In this document: positions 42,403-50,831 of the stretch, piece by piece
How the letters are laid out: the number at the start of each line of letters is the position of its first letter
Position numbering within the stretch: position 1 is the stretch's first letter
Assembly: GCF_031195445.1 (NCBI RefSeq)
Contig: NZ_CP133480.1
Span: 1,240,001 to 1,304,000 of the forward strand
Length of the DNA: 64,000 nucleotides
Origin: Acuticoccus sp. MNP-M23
GTDB taxonomy: Bacteria > Pseudomonadota > Alphaproteobacteria > Rhizobiales > Amorphaceae
Reading direction: 5' to 3'
Translations under genes and position numbers: made by a program
The notes under the pieces: generated by a model
The model's database searches: none
The model's input: the letters and a program-made list of their open reading frames with translations, nothing else
What the model was told of the DNA's origin: nothing

Positions 42403-42823
42403 CACTCATGGGCTGAACCTAGAAAATGAAGCTGGCACGAAGCTGCCGCAAAAACAAAACGATCGAACACGGCGGAACCCCGCCATCGCCCAAAAAACGA
42501 AACGCACGAATACAAAATCAAAAACACAGGACGCGAAGCCAACAGGCAAAATCTGCCCGTCATCACGTCTCGATAATGGGAAAGTTGCCCCGCAGCTCTC
42601 GCCAAGTCAAGGCGGCAATAAGCGCACCCGGCACTCTTGCCCAAACTCGTACTCAAGCAACGCAGCAATTTACGGCAAGATTATATTTCCTGAATGCAAA
42701 GTTCAGGACTCGCCCTGCTTGCACAAATGAATGTGCCGGCTCTGCGGCAACAGCGCGGTCTGTCTTGTCCGACGCAAGGAGGCCTCGGCCGGCCGGCGCC
42801 GCATGCCGCAGTTCAAGGCTGTC
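42403..42823. other. A-tract-rich region upstream of the GH5 gene
   Basis: About 420 bases between the GH5 gene and the next operon's 3' end. From 42420 to 42560 the plus strand is unusually adenine-rich, with repeated A3-A6 runs that may bend DNA. This should hold the GH5 promoter on the minus strand, though I cannot fix -35/-10 boxes. The plus-strand ORF over it (42365-42730) is Lys/Asn/Thr-biased and has no domain, so I do not call it. Confidence 0.55.
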
Positions 42824-43576
42824 TCAGCTGAGGACGATGCCGCCGTCCACGTTGAGCGACTGTCCGGTGACAAACGCGCTGTCGTCGGATGCAAAGAAGG
42901 CGACCGGACCCACCACATCCTCGGGGTCGCCGATCCGCGCCATTGCGGTCTTCGCCTGCCAGGCTTCGCGCACCGCGGCCACTTCAAGGTTCACACGGCC
43001 CATGTCGGTCATGATGATGCCGGGGCAGACGCAATTGGCGGTAATGCCGAGCGGCCCAACCTCCTGCGCCAGAACGCGCGTAAAGCCCATCACCGCCGCC
43101 TTGGACGCGGAATAATGCGCCTGCTCGGGCGCGCCGTGCTTGCCGCCGATGGACGCGATGTTGACGATCCGGCCATACTTGCGCCCCTTCATCGAAGGCA
43201 GGAACGCCTGGATCACCATGAAGGAACCCTTGGCGTTGATGTCCATCACCCGGTCCCAGTGGTTCTCCGGAAGGCCGTCGACCTCACCGGCAATGAGGAT
43301 GCCGGCGTTGTTGACCAGCGCGTCCAGCTTGCCGAACGCATCGAGCACGGTGGCGGCCATCGCCTCCACCTCGGCCTTTTTGCTGACGTCGGCGTGGACG
43401 ATGACGACACGGCGGCCCATTGCCTCGATCTCGTTGGCGATGAGCGTCAGCGCCTCGGCCTGCGCAGCGATGTCGTTCAGCGCCACATCGTAGCCGCGCT
43501 CGGCAAGGCCGATGGCGATGGCAGCGCCGATGCCGCGGCTGGCGCCGGTCACGAGAACACTTCGATTGGTAGGCAT
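42824..43576 (-). CDS. SDR-family oxidoreductase
   Basis: 250 aa classical short-chain dehydrogenase. Cofactor motif TGASRGIG, NNAG at about 88, and catalytic Ser-Tyr-Lys (IASIGGKHG..., then YSASK). The residue after the second beta strand (LNDIAAQ) is acidic, favouring NAD over NADP. The C terminus DDSAFVTGQSLNVDGGIVLS is typical. ATG 43576 follows GGGAGGAGC. Last gene of the sugar operon, 23 bases after the other SDR; likely oxidises a sugar, polyol or hydroxy-acid intermediate. Confidence 0.92.
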   Translation of the reverse strand: MPTNRSVLVTGASRGIGAAIAIGLAERGYDVALNDIAAQAEALTLIANEIEAMGRRVVIVHADVSKKAEVEAMAATVLDAFGKLDALVNNAGILIAGEVDGLPENHWDRVMDINAKGSFMVIQAFLPSMKGRKYGRIVNIASIGGKHGAPEQAHYSASKAAVMGFTRVLAQEVGPLGITANCVCPGIIMTDMGRVNLEVAAVREAWQAKTAMARIGDPEDVVGPVAFFASDDSAFVTGQSLNVDGGIVLS

Positions 43577-43599
43577 GGCGATGCTCCTCCCTTTATATT

Positions 43600-44358
43600 T
43601 CAGAGCGCGGTGTAGCCGCCGTCCACCATCATCACGGTGCCGGTGACGTAGCTGGCAGCATCGGAGGCGAGGAACACGGCGGCGCTGGCGATCTCGTCCG
43701 GGTCGCCGAGGCGGCCCATGGGCGTCATCCGGAGCCACGTCTCGTACCACTCCGGGGTCTCGCGGCCCTTGAGCGTCAGCGGCGTTGCGACGTAGCCGGG
43801 CGCAATGGCGTTGACCCTGACGCCGGACGCCGCCCACTCCACCGCCAGCGATCTGGTGACGAGGTTCACCCCCGCCTTGGCCGCATTGTAGGCCGCCTGC
43901 GGCTGCGGCCAGACGGGCACCGACCCGCAGATCGACGAGATGGAGATGACCGAGCCCTTGCCCGCCGCCACCATTGCCCGCCCGAATGTGCGCGCGGTGA
44001 GGAAAACGCCGGTGAGGTTGATGTCGATCACCCGCTGCCAGTCCGACACGTCCACCTCGGTGGATGGCGCGTTCTGCACGATGCCGGCATTGTTGACGAG
44101 GATGTCGAGCGCACCGTCCGCCGCAACGTGGTCCGCGGCGGCGCCGATGGCGGCCTGGTCCGTCACGTCGAGGTGGAGGGCGTTGCCGCCCAGCGCGTCG
44201 GCAGCCTCACGGGCGCGGGCCTCGTCGATGTCGGCGATGATGACGTGCGCACCGGACGCGGCCAGCGCCTCGGCAATGGCGCGGCCGATGCCACTGGCAC
44301 CGCCGGTGACGAGGGCGCGCTTGCCGTCCAGCGAGAAACGGTCGATGCCTTTAACCAC
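43600..44358 (-). CDS. SDR-family oxidoreductase
   Basis: 252 aa. Cofactor motif TGGASGIG, IADID suggesting NAD specificity, NNAG, catalytic Ser in SISSICGS, and YNAAK. C-terminal ASYVTGTVMMVDGGYTAL. The sequence resembles polyol/gluconate-5-dehydrogenase-like SDRs. Its start overlaps the kinase stop by 8 bases, so translation is coupled. It differs enough from the SDR after it to suggest two separate oxidation steps. Confidence 0.92.
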   Translation of the reverse strand: MVKGIDRFSLDGKRALVTGGASGIGRAIAEALAASGAHVIIADIDEARAREAADALGGNALHLDVTDQAAIGAAADHVAADGALDILVNNAGIVQNAPSTEVDVSDWQRVIDINLTGVFLTARTFGRAMVAAGKGSVISISSICGSVPVWPQPQAAYNAAKAGVNLVTRSLAVEWAASGVRVNAIAPGYVATPLTLKGRETPEWYETWLRMTPMGRLGDPDEIASAAVFLASDAASYVTGTVMMVDGGYTAL

Positions 44359-45841
44359 GCAGAACGCCTTTCAGGGCCGGATAAAGCGCGAGGTAGCGCT
44401 GGTAGATGTCTTCGTATGCCGCGACGTTTGCCGCGTTCGGCTCGATGGTGCGGCCGGGGTGGACCATCGCGTCGATCCCCTCGTCGATGCTGGCGAAGTG
44501 GCCGGCGCCGTGGAACGCCAGCACGGCCGAGCCGGTGGACGGCGCATCGGCGGAGGCCGGCACGCGGATCGGGATATCGGCAGTGTCGGCGTGGATCTGC
44601 ATCCAGAGGTCCGACGCTGCCGCGCCGCCGCCCACCGTCATCTCCGCGCTCTCGTAGCCGGCGCGCTTGAAGGCATCGAGAATGGCGCGGGTGCCGAAGC
44701 CGATGCTTTCCATGATGGCGCGGAACATGTGGTGCTTTTCGTGCGCCAGCGTCAGGCCGACGAAGGCGCCGCGCGACAGCGGGTCGGTGTGGGGCGTGCG
44801 GTTGCCCTGGAAATGGTCGAGCACAAGCAGCCCGTCGCTGCCGGGAGCGAGCGCTGCGGCCTTTTCGTTCATCTCGGCAAAATCGAGCCCGCCGGTGAGG
44901 CGGCCGAGCCAGTTGATGATGGAGCCGGTGGACGTCTGCCCGCCCTCCACCACGTAGCGGCCGGGGTACACAATATCAGCATACGCGCCCCATACGCCGG
45001 GTGCATGGACGGGCGCTTCGGTGACGCCGAACTGGAGGTGCGAGGAGCCGGTGATCAGCGCCAGCTGGCCGGGCTTGGCGACGCCAAGGCCGATCATGCC
45101 GATCAGCGCATCCGCCCCGCCCTGCACCACCTTCACCGCGCGTGAAAGCCCGAGTGCTTCGGCGGCGGCGCCGGTCAGCGTGCCGATCACCTCGCCGGGG
45201 GCCACCACGCGCGGCGGCCACTTGTCGAGGATCTCGCCCATGCCGAGCGCCTCGACCAGCGATTTGGCAAAGCCGCCCTGATCGTTGCGATAGTGCCAGC
45301 GGAGGCCGAGATTGTTGAGGCTGGCGGCCCACTCGCCGGTGAGCTTGTGGGTGATGTAGTCCTGATATTCGCAGATCCGGTGCGCGCGGGCGAAGGTGTC
45401 CGGCTCGTTCTTCTTCAGCCACAGCGCCTTGGGGATCATCCATTCGGCGGAGACAGGCCCGGTGCCGTCGCCGTTCAGCGCCAGCGCGGGGTCGCCGGTG
45501 GCCAGCACCTCGTCGGCCTCGGCGTTGGCGCGCACGTCCATCCAGATGAGGGCCGGGCGCAGCGCATCGCCGTTTTCATCGAGCGCGACCACGGTGCAGC
45601 TTGTCGTGGCGTAGCAGATCGCCTCGATGTCGGACGGGGAGACGCCCGCCTCTGCGATGGCCGCGCGGCTCGCCTCGACGAAGTTGGCCCACCAGTCGGC
45701 CGGGTTCTGCTCGGCTCTGGCGCCGGGCTTGAAGTCGGTCTTGTAGGCGACGGCGTGGCTGGCGAGGCAGGTGCCCTTGAGGTCGTATACCCGCGCGCGC
45801 AGACTTTCGGTGCCGCCATCGGCGGTGAGTACGTAGGCCAA
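44351..45841 (-). CDS. FGGY-family carbohydrate kinase
   Basis: 496 aa sugar kinase with the actin-like two-domain fold. N-terminal phosphate-binding stretch ADGGTESLRARVYDLKG, then LIWMDVRA, GGADALIGMIGLG, and the C-terminal FGGY signature region TVGGGAAASDLWMQIHAD. The usual DxGT is ADGGT. The family phosphorylates ketoses and polyols (xylulose, ribulose, glycerol). Here it should act on the sugar brought in by the linked ABC system, perhaps after SDR oxidation. Transcribed after the AhpD-like gene (38-base gap) and overlapping the next SDR. Confidence 0.9.
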   Translation of the reverse strand: MAYVLTADGGTESLRARVYDLKGTCLASHAVAYKTDFKPGARAEQNPADWWANFVEASRAAIAEAGVSPSDIEAICYATTSCTVVALDENGDALRPALIWMDVRANAEADEVLATGDPALALNGDGTGPVSAEWMIPKALWLKKNEPDTFARAHRICEYQDYITHKLTGEWAASLNNLGLRWHYRNDQGGFAKSLVEALGMGEILDKWPPRVVAPGEVIGTLTGAAAEALGLSRAVKVVQGGADALIGMIGLGVAKPGQLALITGSSHLQFGVTEAPVHAPGVWGAYADIVYPGRYVVEGGQTSTGSIINWLGRLTGGLDFAEMNEKAAALAPGSDGLLVLDHFQGNRTPHTDPLSRGAFVGLTLAHEKHHMFRAIMESIGFGTRAILDAFKRAGYESAEMTVGGGAAASDLWMQIHADTADIPIRVPASADAPSTGSAVLAFHGAGHFASIDEGIDAMVHPGRTIEPNAANVAAYEDIYQRYLALYPALKGVLRG

Positions 45842-45879
45842 GGTGCCCTCCTCCGTTTATTTTTGTGCGGCGAAGTCAA

Positions 45880-46212
45880 TCAGAGCGCGTGGAAAGCCTC
45901 CAGCGCCTTTCCGGCGTACATGACCGCAGGTCCGCCGCCCATTTCCACCGCCACGCCGAGCGCTTCGACCAGCGCCGCTTCGTCCGCACCGGCACGCTTG
46001 GCTGTATCGACGTGGTAAAGGATGCAGTCCTCGCAGCCTTGCGTAACTGCGATGGCGACCGCCATGAGCTCTTTTTGCGCAGTGTTGAATGCGCCGTCCG
46101 TCGTCGCCGCCTTGGAGAGTTTCGAGAAAGCGTCGAACACATCGGGCGCGGCCTTGGCGAGGATGCCGAGGCGGTTCTTGGCGGCGATGAGGTTGTTCTT
46201 GATGTCGGCCAT
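45880..46212 (-). CDS. Carboxymuconolactone decarboxylase/AhpD-like protein
   Basis: 110 aa all-helical protein with the redox motif Cys60-x-x-Cys63 and His67 (GCEDCILYHV), as in AhpD-type disulfide reductases. AhpD in some bacteria takes electrons from lipoylated proteins. Directly following a gene for a protein with two lipoyl domains (stop and start overlap as TGATG), a thiol/lipoyl-linked role is a fair inference. Decarboxylase activity is unlikely. Confidence 0.88.
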   Translation of the reverse strand: MADIKNNLIAAKNRLGILAKAAPDVFDAFSKLSKAATTDGAFNTAQKELMAVAIAVTQGCEDCILYHVDTAKRAGADEAALVEALGVAVEMGGGPAVMYAGKALEAFHAL

Positions 46213-47819
46213 CAGGCACCTTTCGAAAGAATGATCGCGAGCGTTTCGGCCGGTGCTTCCCAGTGGGGCACGTGACCGGCGCGGGGGAAGTGGTGAACCG
46301 CGATGCGCGGCGAAACATCGAGCGCATCGGCGGGGTCCAGAATTCTGTCACGTCCGCCAAGAAGGATCGAGATGGGAATTGTCTCAGCCAGCGCCGCCAA
46401 CGCCCCGCGAATGCTGGCTTTTTGTTTGCCGCCGGTGTGAAGGGCTGCGGCCAGAGCGCGCAGCCGCCCCTTCTTCAGCTCCGCGAACACCACGCCCAGA
46501 ATCTCCTGCGACAGCGGCAACGGCGCCTCGCTGATGCGGCGAAGCAAGTGCTCCACCTCGCCAACGCTCTGCGCGTCCGCCATGCCGTCGAGGAACTCGC
46601 CATCGACCTTCAGGCCGAGGCCGGCGGGGGCGATCAGCGTGAGCGCCGTCGCCTTGAGGCTGGCGGCGAGCGTTGCAGCCGGGATCGCGCCCATGGAGTG
46701 CGCGATGATGTGCGGTCGGCGATCACCGAAGAGGTGCTGCGCCAGTTCCGGCAGCCCTTGCGTCAGCGCTTCCAGCGAGGCGGCGTCGCGCTCGGTCTGT
46801 CCATGGGACGGCAGGTCCACGGCAACGGTGTAGCGCCCGGCCTTCTTCAGGCCGCTGACGAGGGCGGCGAAGCCGATGTGGTCGCCGGAATAGCCGTGGA
46901 TGAGGAGGACGGGGTCGCCGCTCTCCGGCCCCTCGGCCACGTAGGCGATGCCGCCGAATTTCGGCACGGGCGCCGTCACGTCCGCGGCCGTCAGCGCGGC
47001 AGGCTCTGCGCCGGTGCTTGCAACTGGCGCGGGGGCTTCGGCGGCTCTTTCCACGTCGGCGCGTTCGACGCGGCCGCGCCGCCCGCTGCCGTCGATGGCG
47101 GCAATGTCGACGCCCTTCTGGCGGGCGATGCGGCGGGCGAGTGGGGTCGCGCGCACGGCACCGTCGCTGCGTGCGGGCTGTGCCGCAGGCTTTGCGGGGG
47201 CCGATTCCGGCTCGGGCGCGGGGGCGGCTGCTGGTTCGTCGGAAATCTCGCCGGCGTCGGCCTTGGCGACCGAAACGCGGGCGATTGCAGCACCAACCTT
47301 CACAACGTCGCCGGGGCCGCAGAGGGTCTCGACGAGGGTGCCGTCGGTCAGCGCCGGGAATTCGGCGACGGTCTTGTCCGTCTCCAGCTCCAGGATCGGG
47401 TCGCCGCGCTTATAGGACGCGCCGGTCTCGACCATCCAGCCGACGATCTTGCCCTCTTCCATGGTCTCGCCAAGGCGCGGCATGGGGAGGTCGACGACCA
47501 CCTCGCCATCCGCCTCAGGCGCCGGGGCGGCGGGCGCCTCCTCGGCGGGCTCGTCGCCCTCGCGGGTCCAGTCCGGGCCATCCGCGATCTCGACCTTTGC
47601 GATGGGCGCACCGACCTTCACCATGTCGCCTTCGGCAACCAGCGTTTCGGTCAGCGTTCCGGCGCCGAGCGCCGGGAATTCCACCACCGTCTTGTCGGTC
47701 TCCACCTCGATCAGCGCGTCACCGCGCGCAAACGACGTGCCGGGCGCGATGAGCCAGGAGACGATCCGCCCCTCCTCCATCGTCTCGCCCAGCCGGGGCA
47801 TGGTGAGGGTCGCCGTCAT
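46212..47819 (-). CDS. E2-like protein: two lipoyl domains, E3-binding domain and alpha/beta hydrolase (AcoC-like)
   Basis: 535 aa. Two lipoyl domains, with lipoate lysines Lys43 and Lys149 in ETDKT motifs, are separated by Ala/Pro/Glu linkers. A peripheral subunit-binding domain follows (about 224-256, TPLARRIARQKGVDIAAIDGSG). The C terminus (about 285-535) is an alpha/beta hydrolase, not the acyltransferase catalytic domain: Ser375 in AHSMGA, Asp490 in GGRDRI, His515 in AGHVPHW. AcoC of acetoin dehydrogenase has a lipoyl domain plus hydrolase, so this fits that system, with an extra lipoyl domain. No E3 gene is linked. ATG 47819 overlaps the E1-beta stop (ATGA). Confidence 0.9.
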   Translation of the reverse strand: MTATLTMPRLGETMEEGRIVSWLIAPGTSFARGDALIEVETDKTVVEFPALGAGTLTETLVAEGDMVKVGAPIAKVEIADGPDWTREGDEPAEEAPAAPAPEADGEVVVDLPMPRLGETMEEGKIVGWMVETGASYKRGDPILELETDKTVAEFPALTDGTLVETLCGPGDVVKVGAAIARVSVAKADAGEISDEPAAAPAPEPESAPAKPAAQPARSDGAVRATPLARRIARQKGVDIAAIDGSGRRGRVERADVERAAEAPAPVASTGAEPAALTAADVTAPVPKFGGIAYVAEGPESGDPVLLIHGYSGDHIGFAALVSGLKKAGRYTVAVDLPSHGQTERDAASLEALTQGLPELAQHLFGDRRPHIIAHSMGAIPAATLAASLKATALTLIAPAGLGLKVDGEFLDGMADAQSVGEVEHLLRRISEAPLPLSQEILGVVFAELKKGRLRALAAALHTGGKQKASIRGALAALAETIPISILLGGRDRILDPADALDVSPRIAVHHFPRAGHVPHWEAPAETLAIILSKGA

Positions 47820-48790
47820 GGAAACATCTTCCGCGCCGTCCCGGCGATCAGCTGCGGCGACGGCACGGACCCTTTCTCAAGCTCCACCGAAACGGAGATG
47901 GGGATATCCTCGCCGGCAACCCGCATCACCGGGTCGACCAGATAGTCGAAGCATTCCTCCGAGATGCGCGCGGCAAGCTCGGCCGCAACGCCCGCCGTCA
48001 TCGGCCCCTCGGAGACGACCATCGCGCGGCCGGCCTTCTCCACCTCCGGGCGGATGGTGTCGAAGTCGAGCGGGTTGAGGGTGCGAAGGTCGATCACCGT
48101 GGCGTCGATCCCGTCCTTCGCCAGCTCCTCGGCGGCGGCCAGCGCGTAGTGCAGCTGGCGCGAATAGGTGACGATGACGAGGTCCTTGCCCTGCCGCCGG
48201 ATCGCAGCCTTGCCCCACGGAAGGGCGTCGGCGGAAAGGTCGACGTCCTCCTTCATGGTGTAGAGGCCCTTGTGCTCGATGAAGACCACAGGGTCCGGCT
48301 GCGTCAGCGCACCGCGCAGGAGATGGTATGCGTCGGCCACCGTGGCGGGCATCGCAAGGCGCAGGCCCGGCGTGTGCATCACGTAGGCCTCAAGGCTCTG
48401 CGAGTGCTGGGCGCCGGCGGAACGGCCAGTGCCGCCTTGCGTGCGCAGAACCATCGGCACGCCGATCTGGCCGCCGAACATGTACCGGATCTTGGCGGCC
48501 TGGTTGGCGAGCTGATCCATCGTCATGCCGATGAAGTCCACGTACATCAGCTCGGCGACCGGGCGCATCCCGGCCATCGCCGCGCCGACGGCGGTGCCGA
48601 CAATGCCGGGCTCGGAGATCGGCGTGTCGATCATCCGCTCGGGGCCGAACTCGTCGATCAGCCCCTTGGTGACGCCGTAGGCGCCGCCATAACGGCCGAC
48701 TTCCTCGCCGATCACGAAGACGTTGTCGTCCTCGCGCATGGAATCGATCAGCGCCTGGCGCAGCGCGTCGCGGTAGGTCATCTCGGGCAT
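47816..48790 (-). CDS. 2-oxoacid/acetoin dehydrogenase E1 component, beta subunit
   Basis: 324 aa, typical of AcoB/PdhB. Family segments are MTYRDALRQALIDSMREDDNVFVIGEEVGRYGGAYGVTKGL (opening), TPISEPGIVGTAVGAAMAGMRPVAE, and RTQGGTGRSAGAQHSQSLEAYVMHTPGL with the active-site His. Forms the thiamine-diphosphate site with the alpha subunit encoded 3 bases upstream. It transfers the acyl or acetyl group from substrate to lipoyl-E2. Confidence 0.93.
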   Translation of the reverse strand: MPEMTYRDALRQALIDSMREDDNVFVIGEEVGRYGGAYGVTKGLIDEFGPERMIDTPISEPGIVGTAVGAAMAGMRPVAELMYVDFIGMTMDQLANQAAKIRYMFGGQIGVPMVLRTQGGTGRSAGAQHSQSLEAYVMHTPGLRLAMPATVADAYHLLRGALTQPDPVVFIEHKGLYTMKEDVDLSADALPWGKAAIRRQGKDLVIVTYSRQLHYALAAAEELAKDGIDATVIDLRTLNPLDFDTIRPEVEKAGRAMVVSEGPMTAGVAAELAARISEECFDYLVDPVMRVAGEDIPISVSVELEKGSVPSPQLIAGTARKMFP

Positions 48791-48793
48791 CGG

Positions 48794-49840
48794 TCAGTCC
48801 CTTGCCAGAATGCGGTCGATGCGGGTGCGCACGGGTTCCGGCTCCGCCTCGCCGGGGGCGAACACGTCGCGGAACATGCTGTCGAGCGCCGGTTCGTCGG
48901 ACTCGACCGCAAAGTCGATGGTGGCGTCCATTTCGGTGGCCGCCGCGTCGTCGATGGCGGCAAGCTCCTCCTCGGAGCGGCCGGCCTCCAGAAGCTGCTC
49001 GCGGGCGCGCTTGACCGGGTCGAGCGCGCGGCCGGCATCTTCTTCCTCCGGCGTGCGGTAGGGGCTCTTGTCCTTCCGCGCGTGGCCGAAGTGGCGGTAG
49101 ACGTTGATCGCCAGGAACCCGGGCTTGCCCGCGCGGGCGCCATCGACGATCCGCTGACCGGCCTCCTGCACGGCCTCAACGTCGATGCCGTCGACGGTTT
49201 CGGCGGCAAGGCCGAAGGCTTCGGCGCGCTTGTGAAGCTCGGTGGAACGGGTCGCCTGGTCGATCCTTGTGCCCATGCCCCACTGGTTGTTGATGCACAC
49301 GAACACCACCGGCAGATCCCAGAGGGCCGCCATGTTCATGCTCTCGTAAAGGATGCCCTGCTGCATCGCGCCATCGCCGAAGAACGCGATGGAGACGGCG
49401 CCCGTGTTGCGGCGCTTGGCAACGAGCCCCGCGCCGACCACGGCCGGAATGCCGCCGCCGACAATGGCGTTGGCGCCGAGGTGGCCAAGGCTCATGTCCG
49501 CAATGTGCATGGAGCCGCCCTTGCCGTGGCAGTAACCGGTCTCCTTGCCGCCAATCTCGGCCATCATCCGCTTGGGGTCGGCGCCTCTTGCGAGAAAGAT
49601 GCCGTGCCCGCGGTGGTGGGTGGTGAAGGTGTCGCCGTCCTTCATGGCGGACGAGACGCCGACGGCGGCCGACTCCTCGCCGATGGACAGGTGGAGCATG
49701 GAGCCGGCGCTCTGGCCGCGGACGAACAGTTCGCCGACCCGCTCCTCGAACGTGCGCACCCGGCGCATCTGGGTGTAGAGGCCGATGAGATCGGAGTTCG
49801 ATCCGGCCTCCGGGGCCTTCCCGGCCACGGACATGGTCAT
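48794..49840 (-). CDS. 2-oxoacid/acetoin dehydrogenase E1 component, alpha subunit
   Basis: 348 aa, typical of AcoA/PdhA. Features are the TPP-binding motif GDGAMQQG through INNQWGMGTR, HHRGHGIFLARG, and CHGKGGSMHIADMS. The family includes pyruvate, branched-chain and acetoin dehydrogenases; the AcoC-like partner downstream argues for an acetoin-like hydroxyketone. Translation start taken at 49840 (MTMSV); the second Met is also possible. 7 bases after the ABC permease gene. Confidence 0.92.
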   Translation of the reverse strand: MTMSVAGKAPEAGSNSDLIGLYTQMRRVRTFEERVGELFVRGQSAGSMLHLSIGEESAAVGVSSAMKDGDTFTTHHRGHGIFLARGADPKRMMAEIGGKETGYCHGKGGSMHIADMSLGHLGANAIVGGGIPAVVGAGLVAKRRNTGAVSIAFFGDGAMQQGILYESMNMAALWDLPVVFVCINNQWGMGTRIDQATRSTELHKRAEAFGLAAETVDGIDVEAVQEAGQRIVDGARAGKPGFLAINVYRHFGHARKDKSPYRTPEEEDAGRALDPVKRAREQLLEAGRSEEELAAIDDAAATEMDATIDFAVESDEPALDSMFRDVFAPGEAEPEPVRTRIDRILARD

Positions 49841-49847
49841 GAATGCC

Positions 49848-50831
49848 TCACAGGATGCTGAGCTTGGTGGACCGCGACACGATCGCGACCGCGACGATGA
49901 TGATGAGGCCCTTCATGATGTTCTGGACGTAGGTGTCCATCCCGACAAGGTTGAGCCCGTTGTTGATGACGCCGATGAAGAGCGCACCGCACAGGGTGCC
50001 GATGACGGTGGCGGTGCCAGGGCGGAACATGGTCATCCCGATGAAGACCGTGGCGAGCCCGTCGAGCAGGTAGCGCTCGCCGACATTGGGCTGGCCGGAG
50101 CCGAGGCGGGCGGCCAGCAGCGCACCGGCGCAGGCGGCAAACAGCGCGACCAGCACCAGCGACATCATCCGGTAGAAGGTGACGCGCACGCCCGAAAGTT
50201 CCGCCGCCTTGGCGTTGCCGCCGACGGCATAGATGTAGCGGCCGAAGGTGGTGCGCTCCATGGCGAACCAGGCGATGGCGACGGCGCCGATCATGAAGAA
50301 GGTGAGGTTGGGGATGCCCCACATCCGCCCCTGCCCCAGAACCATGTACGCATCCGGCAGACCGCCGTAGATCGCGCGTCCTTCGGTCAGCAGAAAATTG
50401 ATGCCGAAGAGAATGGAGCCGGTGGCAAGCGTTGCGATCAGCGAGGGAATGCCGATCTTCGTCACCAGCAGTGCGTTGACGAGGCCGACGAGGATGCCCG
50501 CGCCCAGCGAGGCGCCGAACGCCACGGGGAGCGAGTAGCCGGAGACCAGCAGGAGCGGCGTCAGGATGCCGGCAAGGCCGACGGTGTAGCCGACCGAAAG
50601 GTCGATCTCCTTGGCGGCGAAGCCGAAGGTGAGGCCGGCGCCGACGATGGTGAGGATGGAGATCTGCTGCAGGATGTTGGTGAGGTTGAAGACCGACATG
50701 AAGCGGTCGACGAACAGCGAGAAGCCGATGAACATCAAGATGAGGACGATCAGCGTCGAATAGCGCAGCAGCCAGTCCTTGTTGATCCGGCTTTGGCGCT
50801 GCTCGCTGGTGGGTGCGATGGTGTCGCTCAC
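49848..50831 (-). CDS. Sugar ABC transporter permease (RbsC/AraH family)
   Basis: 327 aa from GTG 50831, which overlaps the ATPase TGA (GTGA). About 8-10 membrane helices. Characteristic segments are GAGLTFGFAAKEIDLSVGYTVGLAG, TKIGIPSLIATLATGSILFGI, VGGNAKAAELSGV (the ATPase-contact loop) and the end VQNIMKGLIIIVAVAI. One permease gene suggests a homodimer. Works with the CUT2-type ATPase and receptor upstream. Confidence 0.93.
   Translation of the reverse strand: MSDTIAPTSEQRQSRINKDWLLRYSTLIVLILMFIGFSLFVDRFMSVFNLTNILQQISILTIVGAGLTFGFAAKEIDLSVGYTVGLAGILTPLLLVSGYSLPVAFGASLGAGILVGLVNALLVTKIGIPSLIATLATGSILFGINFLLTEGRAIYGGLPDAYMVLGQGRMWGIPNLTFFMIGAVAIAWFAMERTTFGRYIYAVGGNAKAAELSGVRVTFYRMMSLVLVALFAACAGALLAARLGSGQPNVGERYLLDGLATVFIGMTMFRPGTATVIGTLCGALFIGVINNGLNLVGMDTYVQNIMKGLIIIVAVAIVSRSTKLSIL

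Noticed and set aside
42365-42730. 121-codon plus-strand ORF upstream of the GH5 gene
   Set aside because: Lys/Asn/Thr-rich because of the A-tracts; no ribosome site, no domain, and it overlaps the likely GH5 signal-peptide region.
48149-49861. 570-codon plus-strand ORF opposite the E1 alpha/beta genes
   Set aside because: Composition is that of a reverse-frame translation, and the minus-strand E1 genes fully explain the sequence.
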